Origin: Tanytarsus gracilentus
Lineage: Eukaryota; Arthropoda; Insecta; Diptera; Chironomidae
NCBI GenBank assembly: GCA_038502055.1
Contig: JAXRKN010000043.1
Location: forward strand, 1,302,001 to 1,366,000
Reading direction: 5' to 3'
DNA length: 64,000 bases
Within the stretch, counting starts at the first letter, position 1; every line of letters begins with the position of its first letter. The translations under genes and the position numbers were made by a program. The notes below the pieces were generated by a model that worked only from the letters and a program-made list of their open reading frames with translations, ran no database searches and was not told where the DNA came from. Below are positions 49,701 to 62,870 of this stretch, piece by piece.

Positions 49701-52700
49701 CTTCTTAAATCGACACATGCACACATTATAGAGGAACAACAAGAAACCAGTAATAAGCAGCAGAAAAATTGTGAAAATAATAAAACTGGAATTAAAACGG
49801 AAATACTAGATATAAAGGAAGAGAATAAATTGATGACTACAGATGACGTTAGCGAAAAATTAGGTACGAAATGCCGTTATAGATTTTAATGTCAATCTCA
49901 ATCGATTTATTAAACTGATTTTATCGCATATATGCGATCTTTAGAATCATCAAATAACAATTCAACAAAGATTGAAGAAGAAGAGATAAAAGTTGAGAGG
50001 GAGGGAAAGAGTGAGCCGGTCGATTGGAAGCCTCAAGATAAGTGCTACTTTTGTGTCGACGGAAAGCTGTTAAAAGTGAACGAATCAGGCGAAGTCGTAG
50101 TTGAGACGGGGCCGGTGCAACCGGAAGCTGAGCTCAGCAAACACGTGAGGAGGAAATGAAAGTGTCGAATGATATAAAATTAACGTCAAACATCTTTTTT
50201 TTATAAACACAGATTATTGAATCCGAAGACTCGTCCGACGTCGACTCGGACACCATTCAGAAAAATAATCAACCATCAATACAGAAAAATTTGGAAGCAT
50301 TGCTTAAAACAGTTGGCTTAAATCCAAATAATATGACGTCATTGGAATCGATGGCTGCACAACTTATCGCCTTTCAGCGACTCCAAACACCAGAATTGAA
50401 TCAAATGAATCCATATTATCCAAGTGAGAAAAATTGAAGTGAATTTTTTATTTTAAAGCGAATTAATTAATTTAAATTCTTTATTCGCAGATCTCTTTTA
50501 TCAATTCCCACAAGAATCGCCAACAACAACGCCCGATCGTACGTCAAGTCCATTAGTAAAAACACCGACGAGTGTTGAAGTATCATCACCATCGCCTGGT
50601 CAAACAATGGGTGAACAGCCCTTGGATTTGAGCGCCAAGCCTAGTGGATCTATGGTTTTCAAGTAAGACTTAATTACCTCGAAAAATTTTTAATGAGTCA
50701 AAGAGGTTTTTTATTAAAATTTTTTGTTTTAATATATTGCTCCAATTCTTTTCAATTTTCATCGTGTAATTTTTTTTTCGGGGTCGAAATTTGAAGCTCA
50801 TTCAATTTAATTTCATTAATTTATTGGACATAAAAGCGAGATGTGTATTATCCAATTCAACGAATGCATTTAATTACAATTAACTCAATTTATTTATTGT
50901 GCGACGAAATAATAAAAAATTTTGCGTACACTGTATGCAGAATTATCTTATTTTAAATATTTCGGGGAGGGAGCAATGAATTGCAGCTGTTTGACTGCAA
51001 TGATATTCCACGGAAAAAATATGTTTCTCGTGTGGCCTAAAAATGCACAAGTTAATTCTGCATCTTTCGCATTAAAAATGCAATTTTTATTTTTAAGATC
51101 AAAAGCCACAAAATTGCATGCATATAAAATTCTTGCAAGTTGGTGAATGACATGCCGAAAAAAAAGGCGAGAGCGACGATGTAAAAAGAACTTTTTTAAT
51201 TATTAACGATGTTGACTGAGTTACTGCATTGCTTTTCTACTCTCGCTCACTCTAACCATGATCCCTTCATTTTGCCCTCCACACAAAAAAAGAGAGCTCT
51301 CTTTAATTCGTCAGAGTGTAATGTACATGCACGCACTTACACAAAATAACGTGTAATTATTTTTGCCATAAATACACACTCATATATGGCACATTTTGCA
51401 TTGAAAAGTTTATTAACCTTTCGCATATCAACTCTTTTTTTTCCTCAAATGAAAAAACTAAAAGAATTATTCTGTGCCGCATAAACATAAATGAAAATGA
51501 GGAGCGAGAAGAGAATTTTTTATTATGAAAAGCAAAAATTTACCAAGCTTGAAAATAGAAAAGTTTATTTATGGTTTGATTTAAATATTTTTTAATATTT
51601 TTTTAAAACAAAATGATAATGCAAAAAAAAAATATTTTATCACTTTCAGTCACGAATTTTTTTCGGGGTTATTAAATTTTTTTTGTCATAAAAAATTCAT
51701 TTTTAAAAAAATTGTCGCCTTTAATTTTCAAACCATAAAGTATAAAATTTTTACAAAATTATTCAACTCTTATCGCTTATTTTTCATAATTCCTCAAACA
51801 TGGTGACTCAATTCGAATTCTCACAACATACCATACAGAGTGCACTGGCCATGTATTAAATGACAATTTCTTCTTGTTTTGTTTTCAATATGAAATGCAA
51901 ATTAATGCTTAACAAAAGCAAAATGCATCTCATTCACATCAATCACCTCCGGACAGAAAGATTGCAATGTAAATAGAGTAAAAAGTGTAAGTGATCTCAC
52001 ACGGAGTTCCACGAGGAGATATGAAGAAGTCATAAACATCTTGCAACATTTTTTTTATAAATCAAGTCTCATGTTTTAATGAAAACTTTAAACTACAGTA
52101 GCTTAAGCTTTGTAGACTAAATATTTAGAGATAAAAAATTCCATTGACGAAGTTCGAGTGCCTTATCGCACTCTTTGAGGTGCACACACGAGAAAATCAA
52201 ATGTAATTGCATAAAAAACTTTTGCAATGAAAAACAATCAAACTCAATTGAAAATTCTTCTTTTTTGCCTTCTCAAGATAGTCGCGCGATTTTTTTGAGT
52301 TTTTATTGTTGACTTGGTCAGTTTTTTCCATAATTGCGGTTTATTGTCTTTAAATTGAAAGAAATTTAAAATCGATTTTTACACGTGTGCAAATCTTGAA
52401 ATTTAGGAAAAATATTTTTTAAAAGTTTTCGATAAATTTTGTTCAATGCCAAATTTATGGATGACTTGCAACTTTTTTCTAACACACGATTTTTCTTTTT
52501 TATAACTTTTTTAGAGCCAAGCCACGAATATCGACGGTACCTGGACGTCGTTCTTACACGGAAGAGGAGCTTAATAATGCATTGCAGGATATTTTGAGTG
52601 GAAAACTCGGCACGAGGCGTGCTGCTGTCCTCTATGGAATTCCTCGATCGACGCTACGTAACAAAGTCTACAAATTAGCTATTGAACAGAAAAGAGAACT

Positions 52701-54738
52701 TTTAGCGGATCATCCGCCAATTGCGGTTCTCGAGGAGGAAGACGATAAAGACTCTGAGGGTCCCGATGACGAAAAGGATGTGCTTAAAATGGGAAATTCA
52801 GGCGATCAACTACAATCGTATTTGAAGTTTTTGCAAAAAAGTTCTGAAAGTTTAAAACAAGAACAGCAAAAAGAATCGCAGAGTCCGGTTGGAATGGCGC
52901 CAAGTTCATGGCCAATAGATCCCGCCACATGGCTGCAAAGTTTAATAATTGCCAACGGTCTTCAAGGCTTGGGCAGTTTTCCACAATTGATGATGCAACA
53001 ATCGACTTCGTCATCGTCGTCATCGAAGGAAGAACTTCCAGAATTCCTACGTAAGCTTTTAACTCAACCGCAAGATGGAAAGTCGGGAGGTCACGATGAG
53101 AAGGATAGTCGAAATTCTAATAATGGCATGCCAAATCAAATTGATCCCCTCATGATGATAAATTTGTTGCAAAAACAAAATCTCCTTAATAAGCCGCGAT
53201 CATCGAACACGCCCGATAACGACAACGATGGTGCGAGCGATGACTCGAGTGCGATTCTAAAAATTCCGTCCATTGTTCCAAAGACACTTTTTGGATCCGG
53301 AGCTACTTCGTCGTCGGCGTCATCGACGCAGAGTAAAAATGGTGACGTTTCTCATTCAACGCCTTCCACATCGCCACAAATTGCGGGTCTCTCGATAAGT
53401 CCTCACGGAATGCCACAAGGATCATCGTCAGCACTCGCAAATCACTTGGCAATTCGATCGCCATCACTGATGCGCCAAAGAAGTGAATCAAATTCACCAC
53501 CCGGCACTGCAAAGTTCAATCTCAACGATGTCATTCGGCAGAGTATCAGCAAGAATTTTCAGACGAATGTCTTTGACGACTCTAAACATTCCACGCCACT
53601 CTCGATCGATCCAATGGACTCATATCAGCATCATCATAAAAGACCCGTGATTTCAGTGATTAAGAATCTTGGTGGAACGGACATTTCAAAGTTCGGAACT
53701 AATCCTAATGTGAATCAAATGCAACAAGGTCAGTTGTCACCGAACACGGGAACGGGAGGAAAAGGAACTCGACCGAAACGTGGAAAATATCGAAATTATG
53801 ATCGCGATAGTCTCGTTGAGGCGGTCAAAGCCGTGCAGCGTGGTGAGATGTCCGTTCATCGAGCTGGAAGCTATTATGGTGTTCCACATTCCACTTTAGA
53901 GTATAAAGTGAAAGAGCGTCACTTGATGCGGCCGAGAAAGCGAGAACCAAAGCCTCAACCCGGTCTCGATTCCACTTCAACTTCTTCTGCCTCTGTATCA
54001 GCGATAAAGCGCGATTTCCCAGCCATGGATAAGACTAAAACAAACACTAAAGCACCTCCACTCAAACCTCCCTACACATCACCAAATGGAATTAAGATGC
54101 AGCCATTTATGGATCCCGCGTCAATGGCACAACTGCAAATGCAATCGCAATTGCTTTGGCCACATCCAAGTACATTTCCCGGTCTTGGTGCGTTAGAATT
54201 TGCAACACGATCGTCATCGCAAAATAATTCAACTCCATTTCCATCGAACGCTGAGTTCTTTGCTGCTCAACAAATGCTGCAGAAATTTCAAGAGCAACAG
54301 CAGCAACAACAACAGCAACAGTTTAAGCCACCAGTAAATGGAAGTGAGAGCAGTAAGCAGCAACTTGAAGGTCTTTACGATCCCGTAAGTACAAATGGCG
54401 GTTCATTTCTCGATGGAATTATTCGATCGACCCTCGACAAGAAACCCGGCGGCACGCTATTCGAGCATTTACTAAAGAAGGGCTCCTTGCCCAACAGTTC
54501 TGGCGCGTCTGACAATGACGATGATCCCAAATCAAATAGCTTAAAGCGACCCGGTAGTCCAATGAATTTCTCCCAGCATCCCGACATTAAACGCGAGAGA
54601 TCTAGTCCATCTCCCAATCACGATAACGACACTGACGATTACGTATCTAAACTCCGTGAAAACTTGACGACGACAATGATAAAAGAGGAGCTCAACAATG
54701 GCTCACTAAATAACTCCGATGACGTTAATTCATCATAA
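40691..54738 (+). CDS. E93: Ecdysone-induced transcription factor E93 (Eip93F/Mblk-1), 7 coding exons
   Basis: A nuclear factor that specifies adult fate and drives larval-tissue remodelling and cell death under 20-hydroxyecdysone. Coding exons: 40691-40784, 49152-49265, 49732-49863, 49945-50144, 50213-50423, 50491-50662, 52515-54738. They sum to 3147 bp, 1048 residues plus stop, all with GT/AG introns and matching phases. Conserved N-terminus MADCSYFRCMQERR joins G-LERIAEELMGRRKWKQYQ (32-50). CYFC is at 147-150. LxxLL nuclear-receptor boxes are at 207-211 (LEALL) and 486-490 (LRKLL). A CtBP-binding PLDLS is at 294-298. The first Pipsqueak-type helix-turn-helix is at about 319-365 and the second, the most conserved block (RGKYRNYDRDSLVEAVKAVQRG), at about 727-790. 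A polyGln run lies at about 900-909. Four psi-K-x-E SUMO consensus motifs occur at 90, 97, 128 and 1030. The start has A at -3 and G at +4. Further 5' exons or alternative first exons are likely but unproven. Confidence 0.96.
44404..44419 (+). other. Candidate alternative E93 first coding exon
   Basis: ATG followed by five codons (M-D-T-D-D) ends at C before GTACGT. This phase-1 end would join E93 exon 2 as R-LERIAEELMG. The 600 bp upstream are purine-rich and leader-like. The donor is only moderate and the exon is tiny, so this is a hypothesis. Confidence 0.25.
46219..46250. repeat. GC-rich 8-bp tandem array
   Basis: Four consecutive octamers read CGGGATCT, CGGGAATT, CGGGATTC and CGGTTGGG, a degenerate tandem of period 8. 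An isolated CGGG occurs upstream at 46204. It stands out sharply from the AT-rich intron. It could be a binding-site array, a microsatellite seed or a TE scar. Confidence 0.7.
48936..49151 (+). promoter_or_regulatory. Long AG-exclusion zone before E93 exon 2
   Basis: After AG at 48934-48935 there is no AG on the plus strand until the acceptor at 49150-49151. The zone contains a (TTC)n pyrimidine tract at 49041-49058 and a CTAAT branch-like motif at 49104-49108, while the last 40 bases are A-rich with almost no pyrimidine tract. This layout is typical of a distant branch point and regulated splicing. Confidence 0.6.
50663..52514 (+). other. E93 intron 6 (1.85 kb)
   Basis: It lies between the PLDLS-coding exon and the large helix-turn-helix exon. 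The donor is GTAAGA, and the acceptor TTTTTTAG follows a TTCTAACAC branch-like motif. AT-rich, with no coding signal; the 74-codon frame at 50922-51146 is rejected. Confidence 0.8.
54290..54322 (+). repeat. CAG/CAA repeat coding for polyGln in E93
   Basis: A mixed CAG/CAA run encodes about ten Gln residues (EQQQ...QF) between the second helix-turn-helix and the C-terminus. Mixed codons make it less prone to expansion than a pure CAG run. Confidence 0.9.
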
Positions 54739-56430
54739 TAATTGATAGCCAAATTAATCTTATTATTATTATAAAAAAAATCTATTCATGTAATGATCAC
54801 TCAAAAAAAATTAACACATACACACACACATTTTTAAAGAAAAGAAAAGTTGACACACAAAAAGTGAAATTGATGAAGAAATAATGTATACGTAGTTAAG
54901 TAATTAATGAAAAATTCCCTGTGTCGATCTCTCTCACACTCAAAAAAGAAAGCCCAGATAAATGTGACTCGTTTGTCTTGGCTTGAAATTTTTTAGAAAA
55001 ATTTTCTCGCCCTCCCTCAAAAATTAAACGTATAAGGTGAAAAATGCTTATAGGTAATAGGAATTTCCCTCCTTTCCAAAAAAAGTTAAATAAATGATGT
55101 ATAAAATTTTCCATGTGGATTTAATTAAACATCTGAGCGTGAGTGTCCACGTGCGTATTTATGAACAAAGGAACACAGAAAAAAAGTTTGCGAAAACTTA
55201 AATGAAAAAATATTGTTGTGTAATATTTTTCATCAAATAGATTTATTTTGACAATCGACAATGAAAAAGGCTTTTCCATAAAAAAAACTCTACATAAAAA
55301 AATGAAATCAAGTGAAACAGGAACTTCATCAAAAAGAAAATCATTAAAACTTTTTTGAGTTACTGGAAATTTTTGAGGAAATAAACTCAAGGTGTATGAA
55401 AATTATTTTTTCTTTCCCACCCTTCAAAAAGCTTAAAATGCATTAAAGTGTAAAAATTATAAAAATTTCGTCTATTTCAAAATTTATCAAAAAAAACTCA
55501 ATGTACCCAAGAAAAAAATGAAAAAAATAATCAATCCATTTTTGATCTATATTTTCGTGTGTAAGAAAAAAATTATCAATATTTGGTGTTCAAAAAATCT
55601 GAAAGAAAAAAAACATTATATAAAGCGATGTATACATTCCAATGAAATGGAACTTTTTCGACGTAACGATAAAAAAAAATATTTAGAAAAGAAATGCATT
55701 TATACGCCTTTTTCGGAGTAAAAAGTATTCAGGATTTTTAATGCATTTTTCATGTGAAAAGTCCCGCGATCTAAAAACTCAATTTTTCTATCACCCCCTT
55801 TTGGAATCCATAAATGTTTTTGTTCAATCAAAAGATAAAATTTAAAATTTGTGATGTACGTGAGAAAGGTGTAAAAGTTCAAGTTCAGCTTTTGAGTTTG
55901 CTCAATTAATTTAATTCATTTAAAATTTGAGTCGTAAAAATTTTCAAATTTTTTTTTTGATTGTAATTTCACTTAAATTCAACATCAAACTTCTAACTTC
56001 ATTTTCTTTAAAAAAAATTAAACAAAATATTTTAAAAAATTAAAAACTTTTTCATCGCAAATCTCAAACTCATTACACTTTTCTCACGGCTACGATGGAA
56101 GAATTTTTTCCTCATCACACGCCATCACAAAGAAGAAGACGAAAATATTCAGCATGCATACAACTCTTTAATGAAATAAAAATAAGAAATCAACAAGACT
56201 TGATTAATCGAGATGAAACAATAACGCATCAAAAGACGATTAAGTATAGCGATTCAAGAACAATAAACAAAAAAAAATTAAAAGAGAAGTTTAAAAAAAT
56301 TAAATTTGACGATGATACTTTTGATATACAACATATTTTTATGGAAAACTTTTTACAAAACACAGTTTAAAAAAATGTCATGAAAAAATATTATAAAAAT
56401 TTAATGAATTTTCGATAAATCAAAAATAAA

Positions 56431-56520
56431 ATGATGATGATTGACATCTTTTCACGCTATATATTGATGATGATGAACTATATTTTAAAAAATGATGATG
56501 ATGAGAGTAAATGATGATAA
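56431..56520. repeat. ATG/GAT trinucleotide-rich tract
   Basis: Three clusters of two to four ATGATG units lie within 90 bp, separated by AT-rich sequence. Probably a degenerate microsatellite in the 3' region of E93. Confidence 0.7.
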
Positions 56521-59500
56521 AAAATATTAAAATTATTTATATACACTAATTTAGTATATATACATGATGAAAAAAATGATATATGTGTGTGTCTTCACGT
56601 GTTGCATTAATTACCTCAAAAACGAAACATATTTAAACTACACATGATGAGAAATTTAAAGCGATTATAATTTTTTGAATCCTTTATCCTTTCCTCCCTT
56701 TAAATGATTATTCAAAAAAAATATCATCAGAAAAGCTTTTTGTGTATGCAACTGCAGCATCATTATAGAGATATTGCATATCAACATATTATGTCCGCCC
56801 TTTTCTCTCTCCTCCCTCTATTATGAAAATATTTTCCACTTGTCCATAATCTCCAAGTATGAAAAATTTGTGTGAGTAAATTCAAAAGTCTTAAAAATAT
56901 TTAAAAAAAAGTATTTTCGGTGTTATTAAAAAGGAATTTTGACATTTTTGGCATATGAAGGAAATTCCAAAAAAATTGTATAAATATACTAAAGTATTTG
57001 GCTATTTTTAGACACATAAAGTTAGCATTTTTACGGAGCATTTTGAGGTTAAATTATGATTTTCTCATTAAGCACACAAACACACACACGCGTGACACTA
57101 TCTGTGATTTATTCCTTGAAAATGAAATCAGTTCCCATCATCAATCTTCAATCACAATATATTCAGACATCCAATACAAAAAAAGGTGTTAAGTTCGTCA
57201 GACATTTTTCAAGTTTTTGAGTTCATGCAAGCTTTAAAAGAAGAAAGAGTTAAAATCAGTTCCGCGATTTCCTCAAAAAAACCCATAATGATGTAGATAT
57301 GAAAAAGCCACGATTTATAAAAAAAATCAAAAATTGATAAAACCCTTCCGAGTATGGAAGAAAAACTTCTAGTGGAAATTTAAAAACATTTTTTAAATGA
57401 AGAAAATATTTAATAATGAAAATGAAAACTAAGTGCAATTAGAAATATTTAAAAATGATGATAGTATGTGTAATGAAAGAGGAAAAATATGTTTTTGTGC
57501 ATTTAAAATAATTGAAAATTTCTTTCCTTCTCAAAATCAAAAAGAACCGTATACGACTCGAGTAAAGAAATAAATAATTCAATCTTTCAATCTTCTCTTA
57601 AAATTCTTTAAAAAAATTGGCATCTTTTGAATTTAAAAATATTTTTCTTAAATAATTTTTATGGTTTATCAAAAACCTCCAATCATTACCAGTCCCACAA
57701 ATGTAATTTGTTTAATTTTGTATAAAAATTTCTTGAATTGAAAATCATCATCGGAGAGATATAAGATTGAATAGCGAATTATTAAAAGATGATAAAATCT
57801 TCTCTATCTAAAAAAAGGTCAACTCACGGTCCAATCTATAGCGAATGCTAAAAAACAATTTTTCTTTTCCTTCAGAGAGCTCTATATAAAAAAAATCTAT
57901 AAACACTATTTTTTCCGAGAACTTTTGTGCAATGTTTTTTGTGTTTTCTCTCCTTAATTGGCACACGATGAAAAAGAGCAAAAAAAATATATCAAAAACT
58001 GCATATCGAATATTGTTTGAAAAATTTACACATAAAAACTTTACCAACAACGTCAAATGAATCATCAAAAGACCATCAACCTGCAGTGAGATCCGATGCA
58101 GCGTGTTAATAAAAATATTTATGCAACAAAATGAACATCTTAAAGAAGCAAAAAAAGAATTTTCGTAAAACGAACGCAAACAACATAACGCAAAACCACA
58201 AACTCCCCTTAACTAAACCTACGCCTACAGTCGATTGTTACAGCAAACCAATCATCAATAGAACTCAACAGAAGAAATACAGTAGTTGATTGACTTACTT
58301 ACAAAGGAGATATCTTCACTGTATCTCTATCTCAAATTAAAAATTAAACTTATAAAATTTCTTTCTCTTAATAAGAATTTATACAATAAACCAACCATGA
58401 ATGTAAATAATAGCCGATCCCCTTACACAAACACACAACACAAAGAAAAAAAAATAATTAAAAAAACAATTAATTCCAGTCTCTTTTTAAAGCATAAGAA
58501 ATGTAAGAATTAAGTAAAATTCATTTGATAGGGTCACGAATAAATTTAGGAGGTCCTTAACCTCATTGAAATTGGATTTAAAGGATTCTCTGCAACATAT
58601 TGCAGATTGCTCTTTAAAAATAATCGAGTGACTTACAACAATGAGATTATGTGTAAAAATATTTAGAATTCGATTTATAACTAATTAAAAAAGCTACTTT
58701 AGAAAATGCAGATTGTATAAAAAAATCCTAATTGAAAGCGATTGCAAGATTTTTTGATTTTTTTTCTTTTTCTTTATTGTGCCGAGAAATTGGCAATATT
58801 TTTTAACTTGTTAATTTCCTTGCTATATTTTATTATTTTTTTCTCACTTGTTATATCTTTATCCTAAGAGTTTTAAAGTTAACTTTCTTCAAACCCCTAA
58901 ATATATTTTCCACAATCTCTTCATCTCACCAAAAAAGAAAAAAGTAACTTTCAGGTCTCTTTGAAATTTATTAGAGTATTAAAAGGATCCTTTTTGAGAA
59001 ATCACTCTGTCCTGACAATCTTTTACATGATGAAAAAAAATTAAAGAATATTTAATAGTCTATTTTGAGATCAAAATTATCAATCATTCTATGTTCCACC
59101 CTTTCACTCGCTTAATTCCTAATTTTATTCCTTCCCTCTTAAAAAATATCTCTTTGACAAATCAAATTTAAAGATATCTAAAAATTTAAACGAAAGTTCG
59201 TCACCAGTGTGAATGGACCAGCATGCAGTTTAACCTTTTTGGGCTATGATTTTTTTATGTTGTATAGATTATGAGATATAATTCTTTTATTAATTAAAAA
59301 CGGCTATGACGAAGTGAAAAAAAGGATGAAACTTGTAAAAATAGAAATGAGAATATTCAATCCACCATAAATGTGCCAGATGATAATCTTTTTTGAATTC
59401 AATCTTTTTGCTTAAAATTAAAGTATGACTAAATTTTTTTAGGGATGCTAATTGTGGTTTTAGATTTGACATAAAACTTACTAATTTCAATTAGAAAGTT

Positions 59501-60191
59501 TTATAAATTTAAAGCCACAATTTCTCCAAATTAAAATTCTTTATCTTTCCGGCAAGATTTCTAAGTGTAGAATCACCATCGCTTGGACAAAGATGAATAA
59601 TTAAAAAATCCCATATTAAAAAAATGACTCAAGGAAAATTTACTAAAAAATATTTTTGTTAAAACTTGATGATGCAAAAAAAGTAAAAGAAAAATTTTTA
59701 TAATATTTTCGAGAACTTTAGAAAAATGAAAGGGATGTCAACAATTTTTTGTGACACTGCGTCACACAATTCGATCATATTTATGGAAGAATTTTTCCTT
59801 TAAAAACACACGCCTTAAAAGATGTGCGATACGAACATTTTTAATCGCGATTATTGATAGACGGCACAAAAATTAAAAACAATTGACGGATAATGAATTC
59901 TTTCTACCACCACCCTTTTTCTATATACCACACTTAACACACACACATTCTATTTATTATATATTGATTGTAAAATCATTGAAAATATCACTATGACAAC
60001 AAGGAAAAGAAGTGAAGGATGAGAAATCACACAAAATTTGTTAGATGTTGTATTTATCGAGAAAAAAACCTACAAAAAATATATATTATATATTTATACT
60101 AAGTGTCGCTTTTGGAATGATGAAAAATACCATTTTTAGATTGTCCATTGTATAACCCATTGAAACTTTATTATTTTTATTATCTCGCCCC

Positions 60192-60211
60192 CACACACAC
60201 ACACACACACA
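60192..60211. repeat. (CA)n microsatellite
   Basis: Ten CA units after a CCCC run, followed by TATTG. A simple repeat in the E93-Spartan intergenic region. Confidence 0.9.
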
Positions 60212-62870
60212 TATTGTATTCTTGTGAACATTTTGTTACCTTATAATATTGCTTTTATTTCGGAGGACAAACGACAATTTCTAGTGCATCGTTGCTGTAA
60301 AATGGTTAAGAAATGAAATGAGGCAACAGCAATGATGAGACATGACTGTGTTATGATTCTAAGACAATTTATTTCGGATGAAATTGAATAGCGTGATATT
60401 TTTCACTCCCAAAAAACAATTTTTTAAAATATATTTAAAAGAAATCTTTAGGTTTTAAATTCTTATGACAAAAATAAAGAAGAACAATTGGCTTTAAAAA
60501 TTATACTTAAAAAAATTTCGTAAGCGAAAAAGTCGTCAAAAAATGATGTAAAGAAATGAAATTGTGTTCCTTAAATTTAAATTTTTAGTAAAAATCAATG
60601 AAATATGGTGCTTAAAAAATCTTAAAAATAATGAAACGTGAAAATATTAGAAATCTGAAATTTTCGAGGGAAATGACTGAGAAAATAGTAAAAAAAATAT
60701 TGAATTTAAAATTTTTATTATTTTTCTTTTTTCACCACCAACCCATCCAACACAAAAATTCAGTAAAAAAATCATTTCAAAAATCCGTCAAAATAAAACA
60801 ATATCAACAACAACTCATCGATCCATAGAAACTTCAAAAAATAAAATTGAGTTGACTTCGTGGTGAATTGATAAATTTTTAAAATCAAAATTGTTAAAAT
60901 TGCTAAAAATTTATCTTCACTTTGATTCACTCAATATCAGCCTCAATAAAATATTCATGATCACAAATAAGAAATATCAAAAAAAGAAGAAAAAAGGAAG
61001 AAAATCAGTACAAATCACATAAATTAGAAAGAGTCAAGCCAGACAAAAAAAAGTAAAAAAAAATATGCAAAATATAAAATTTTCAGCTCTAAAATTTAAA
61101 GAGCTCAATAAAGCTGCATTTTTGAAACTTGCCATGTTGAAAATTTCACACTCACTCGTAAACTCATTTACTTGAGTTTGCGAATTAAAATAAATCACAT
61201 AAACATTCCGATTGAAAAAAAAAGTTTAGTGTTTAATTAATCAATCGTCCCAGTTTTTTTGATCCAGTGAATTTCAATTTTTAAATTACGTAAATTTTCT
61301 AGTTCAAAGTAATTTTATGTTTTTTATAGCTATATGTAATATGATTAAAAAATACACATGAGAGAGAGAATGAATGAATGACGGAAGAAGAAAATCCATC
61401 ACTTTTTCTACTTTAGCTTCCTATATATGATTAAAAATATTATGTAAAACTCTTTTTTTGTTAATAGAGGCTTTTAATTAATGCATTTCAACAATTTAAA
61501 AAATTATGGCTTAAAAACTATACTGTGCCACGTTTTTTTTCTCTCACAATCCTTTTTTCGACATTTCTCTATTGAAAATCCAGCGAAATTTTGTTGAATT
61601 CGCATCTAAAATAATTTCAAAACTTAGTTTTTAAGAAAGTAAAATTCATGCAATTATTTTTCGTTAATTGGAGGTTAAGTTTGAGTACGGTTATTTTTAT
61701 ATATAATTTTTCTCAATTTTTTTTGTAAAACACATGCAAAAGCAGCCCATCAACAACAAAAGAAAGAAAGATTTAAAATAAAATACAAAGATTAAAGTGA
61801 AATAGGAAATAAAACAAGAATATTGGACGAAAAATCACCATTTAATCCTTAAAAATTAATTATGTTCTAATTTTCTTTTGCATGGATATCAACACACATA
61901 GCATGATGGCTTTCAATTTTACTGAAACTCATCATTTATTAGTTTTTATTGTAATTGCAAAAAATGTTGATTTAAAAAACCATAAAATGAGAAATAGTTC
62001 TTAAGTGATAATAAGCATTTTTACGTAAGAAATTGTTGATTTTTGAAAATGAACTCATTAAAATTCCCCATGCATCTATCACCACTCTCACTCTTTCTAT
62101 ATCTTTGGGACCAAATAAAAAAATAGACTTCAGAAATTATAGAGAAAAAATCTAACTTTTGGATTTCAAAATTTTTTACCTCTCTTTCCATCCCAAAAAA
62201 AGAAGCTCTTTGACTCTTAAAGTCTTTTTTCAAAAAAAAATGAAAACAATGTAAATAAGAATCATCCAAAAAAATAAATCTGAGTATTTTATATACCGCG
62301 ACAGATGCATGATGAATATAAACTTCTTTTTTTTCGATTGCCTTCATTGTGTGTAAAATTACACATTTTAGTTGGTATCAAATACACAATTTTTCTTTCA
62401 TAACTGAAAAAATCAACAATTTAAGAAGAAAATAGAAAACAATAAGTCAGCATAATAAAATTAATCAGTTTCAAGACTTTTTTAAACATGAAAAAAATTA
62501 GCTTTTAGAATTTTTATTTCGTACTTAATTCATAAGGATGCGATGCGTAATTTCTTTTTCAAAGATTTTCAGTTTAAATAGGTTTATAAACCGAGCTATA
62601 GAAATGTGCATTTGTTTTGAGTTTAAAATAGGATGAAAAAAAAACGGAAGCAGAAAGTAAAATTCCAATGGTGTAATTGAGAAAAGTCGATGATGTTTAA
62701 TTATTATTGTAAATCAACTGAGAAAAAAACAACAAAATATTTATAATCATGTGACTCTTTTTTTGAATATGAAATATATTAACCAGTATTTGAAAACTTA
62801 TCAATGAATAAAGAAAAATTACAGAAAAAAATTCACAGCTTTTTTGATGATCGCTTTTTTACAGATTTGT

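Larger units (their letters stand above)
54739..62870. other. E93 3' UTR and intergenic region up to Spartan
   Basis: E93 and Spartan converge here. The E93 3' UTR starts at 54739; several AATAAA candidates exist (for example near 55090 and 56423) and I cannot choose between them. ATGATG clusters lie at about 56431-56520 and a (CA)n tract at 60192-60211. TGTAAATA Pumilio-type octamers occur near 58403 and 62252. Open frames of 91 codons (56095-56370 plus), 123 codons (57808-58179 minus) and 108 codons (62021-62347 minus) have AT-driven composition and no recognisable domain. Confidence 0.5.

Noticed and set aside
56095..56370. 91-codon plus-strand frame MEEFFPHHTPSQRRRR
   Set aside because: Lys/Ile/Asn-rich, lying within the probable E93 3' region. 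It could be real, but nothing distinguishes it from chance.
57808..58179. 123-codon minus-strand frame
   Set aside because: Phe/Ile/Leu-rich as expected from AT-rich DNA, with no recognisable motif. Open frames of this size are expected a few times by chance in this window.
62021..62347. 108-codon minus-strand frame starting MKAIEKKEVYIHH
   Set aside because: The start context is acceptable, but composition is AT-driven and no family is recognisable. Without transcript evidence it is not a gene call.
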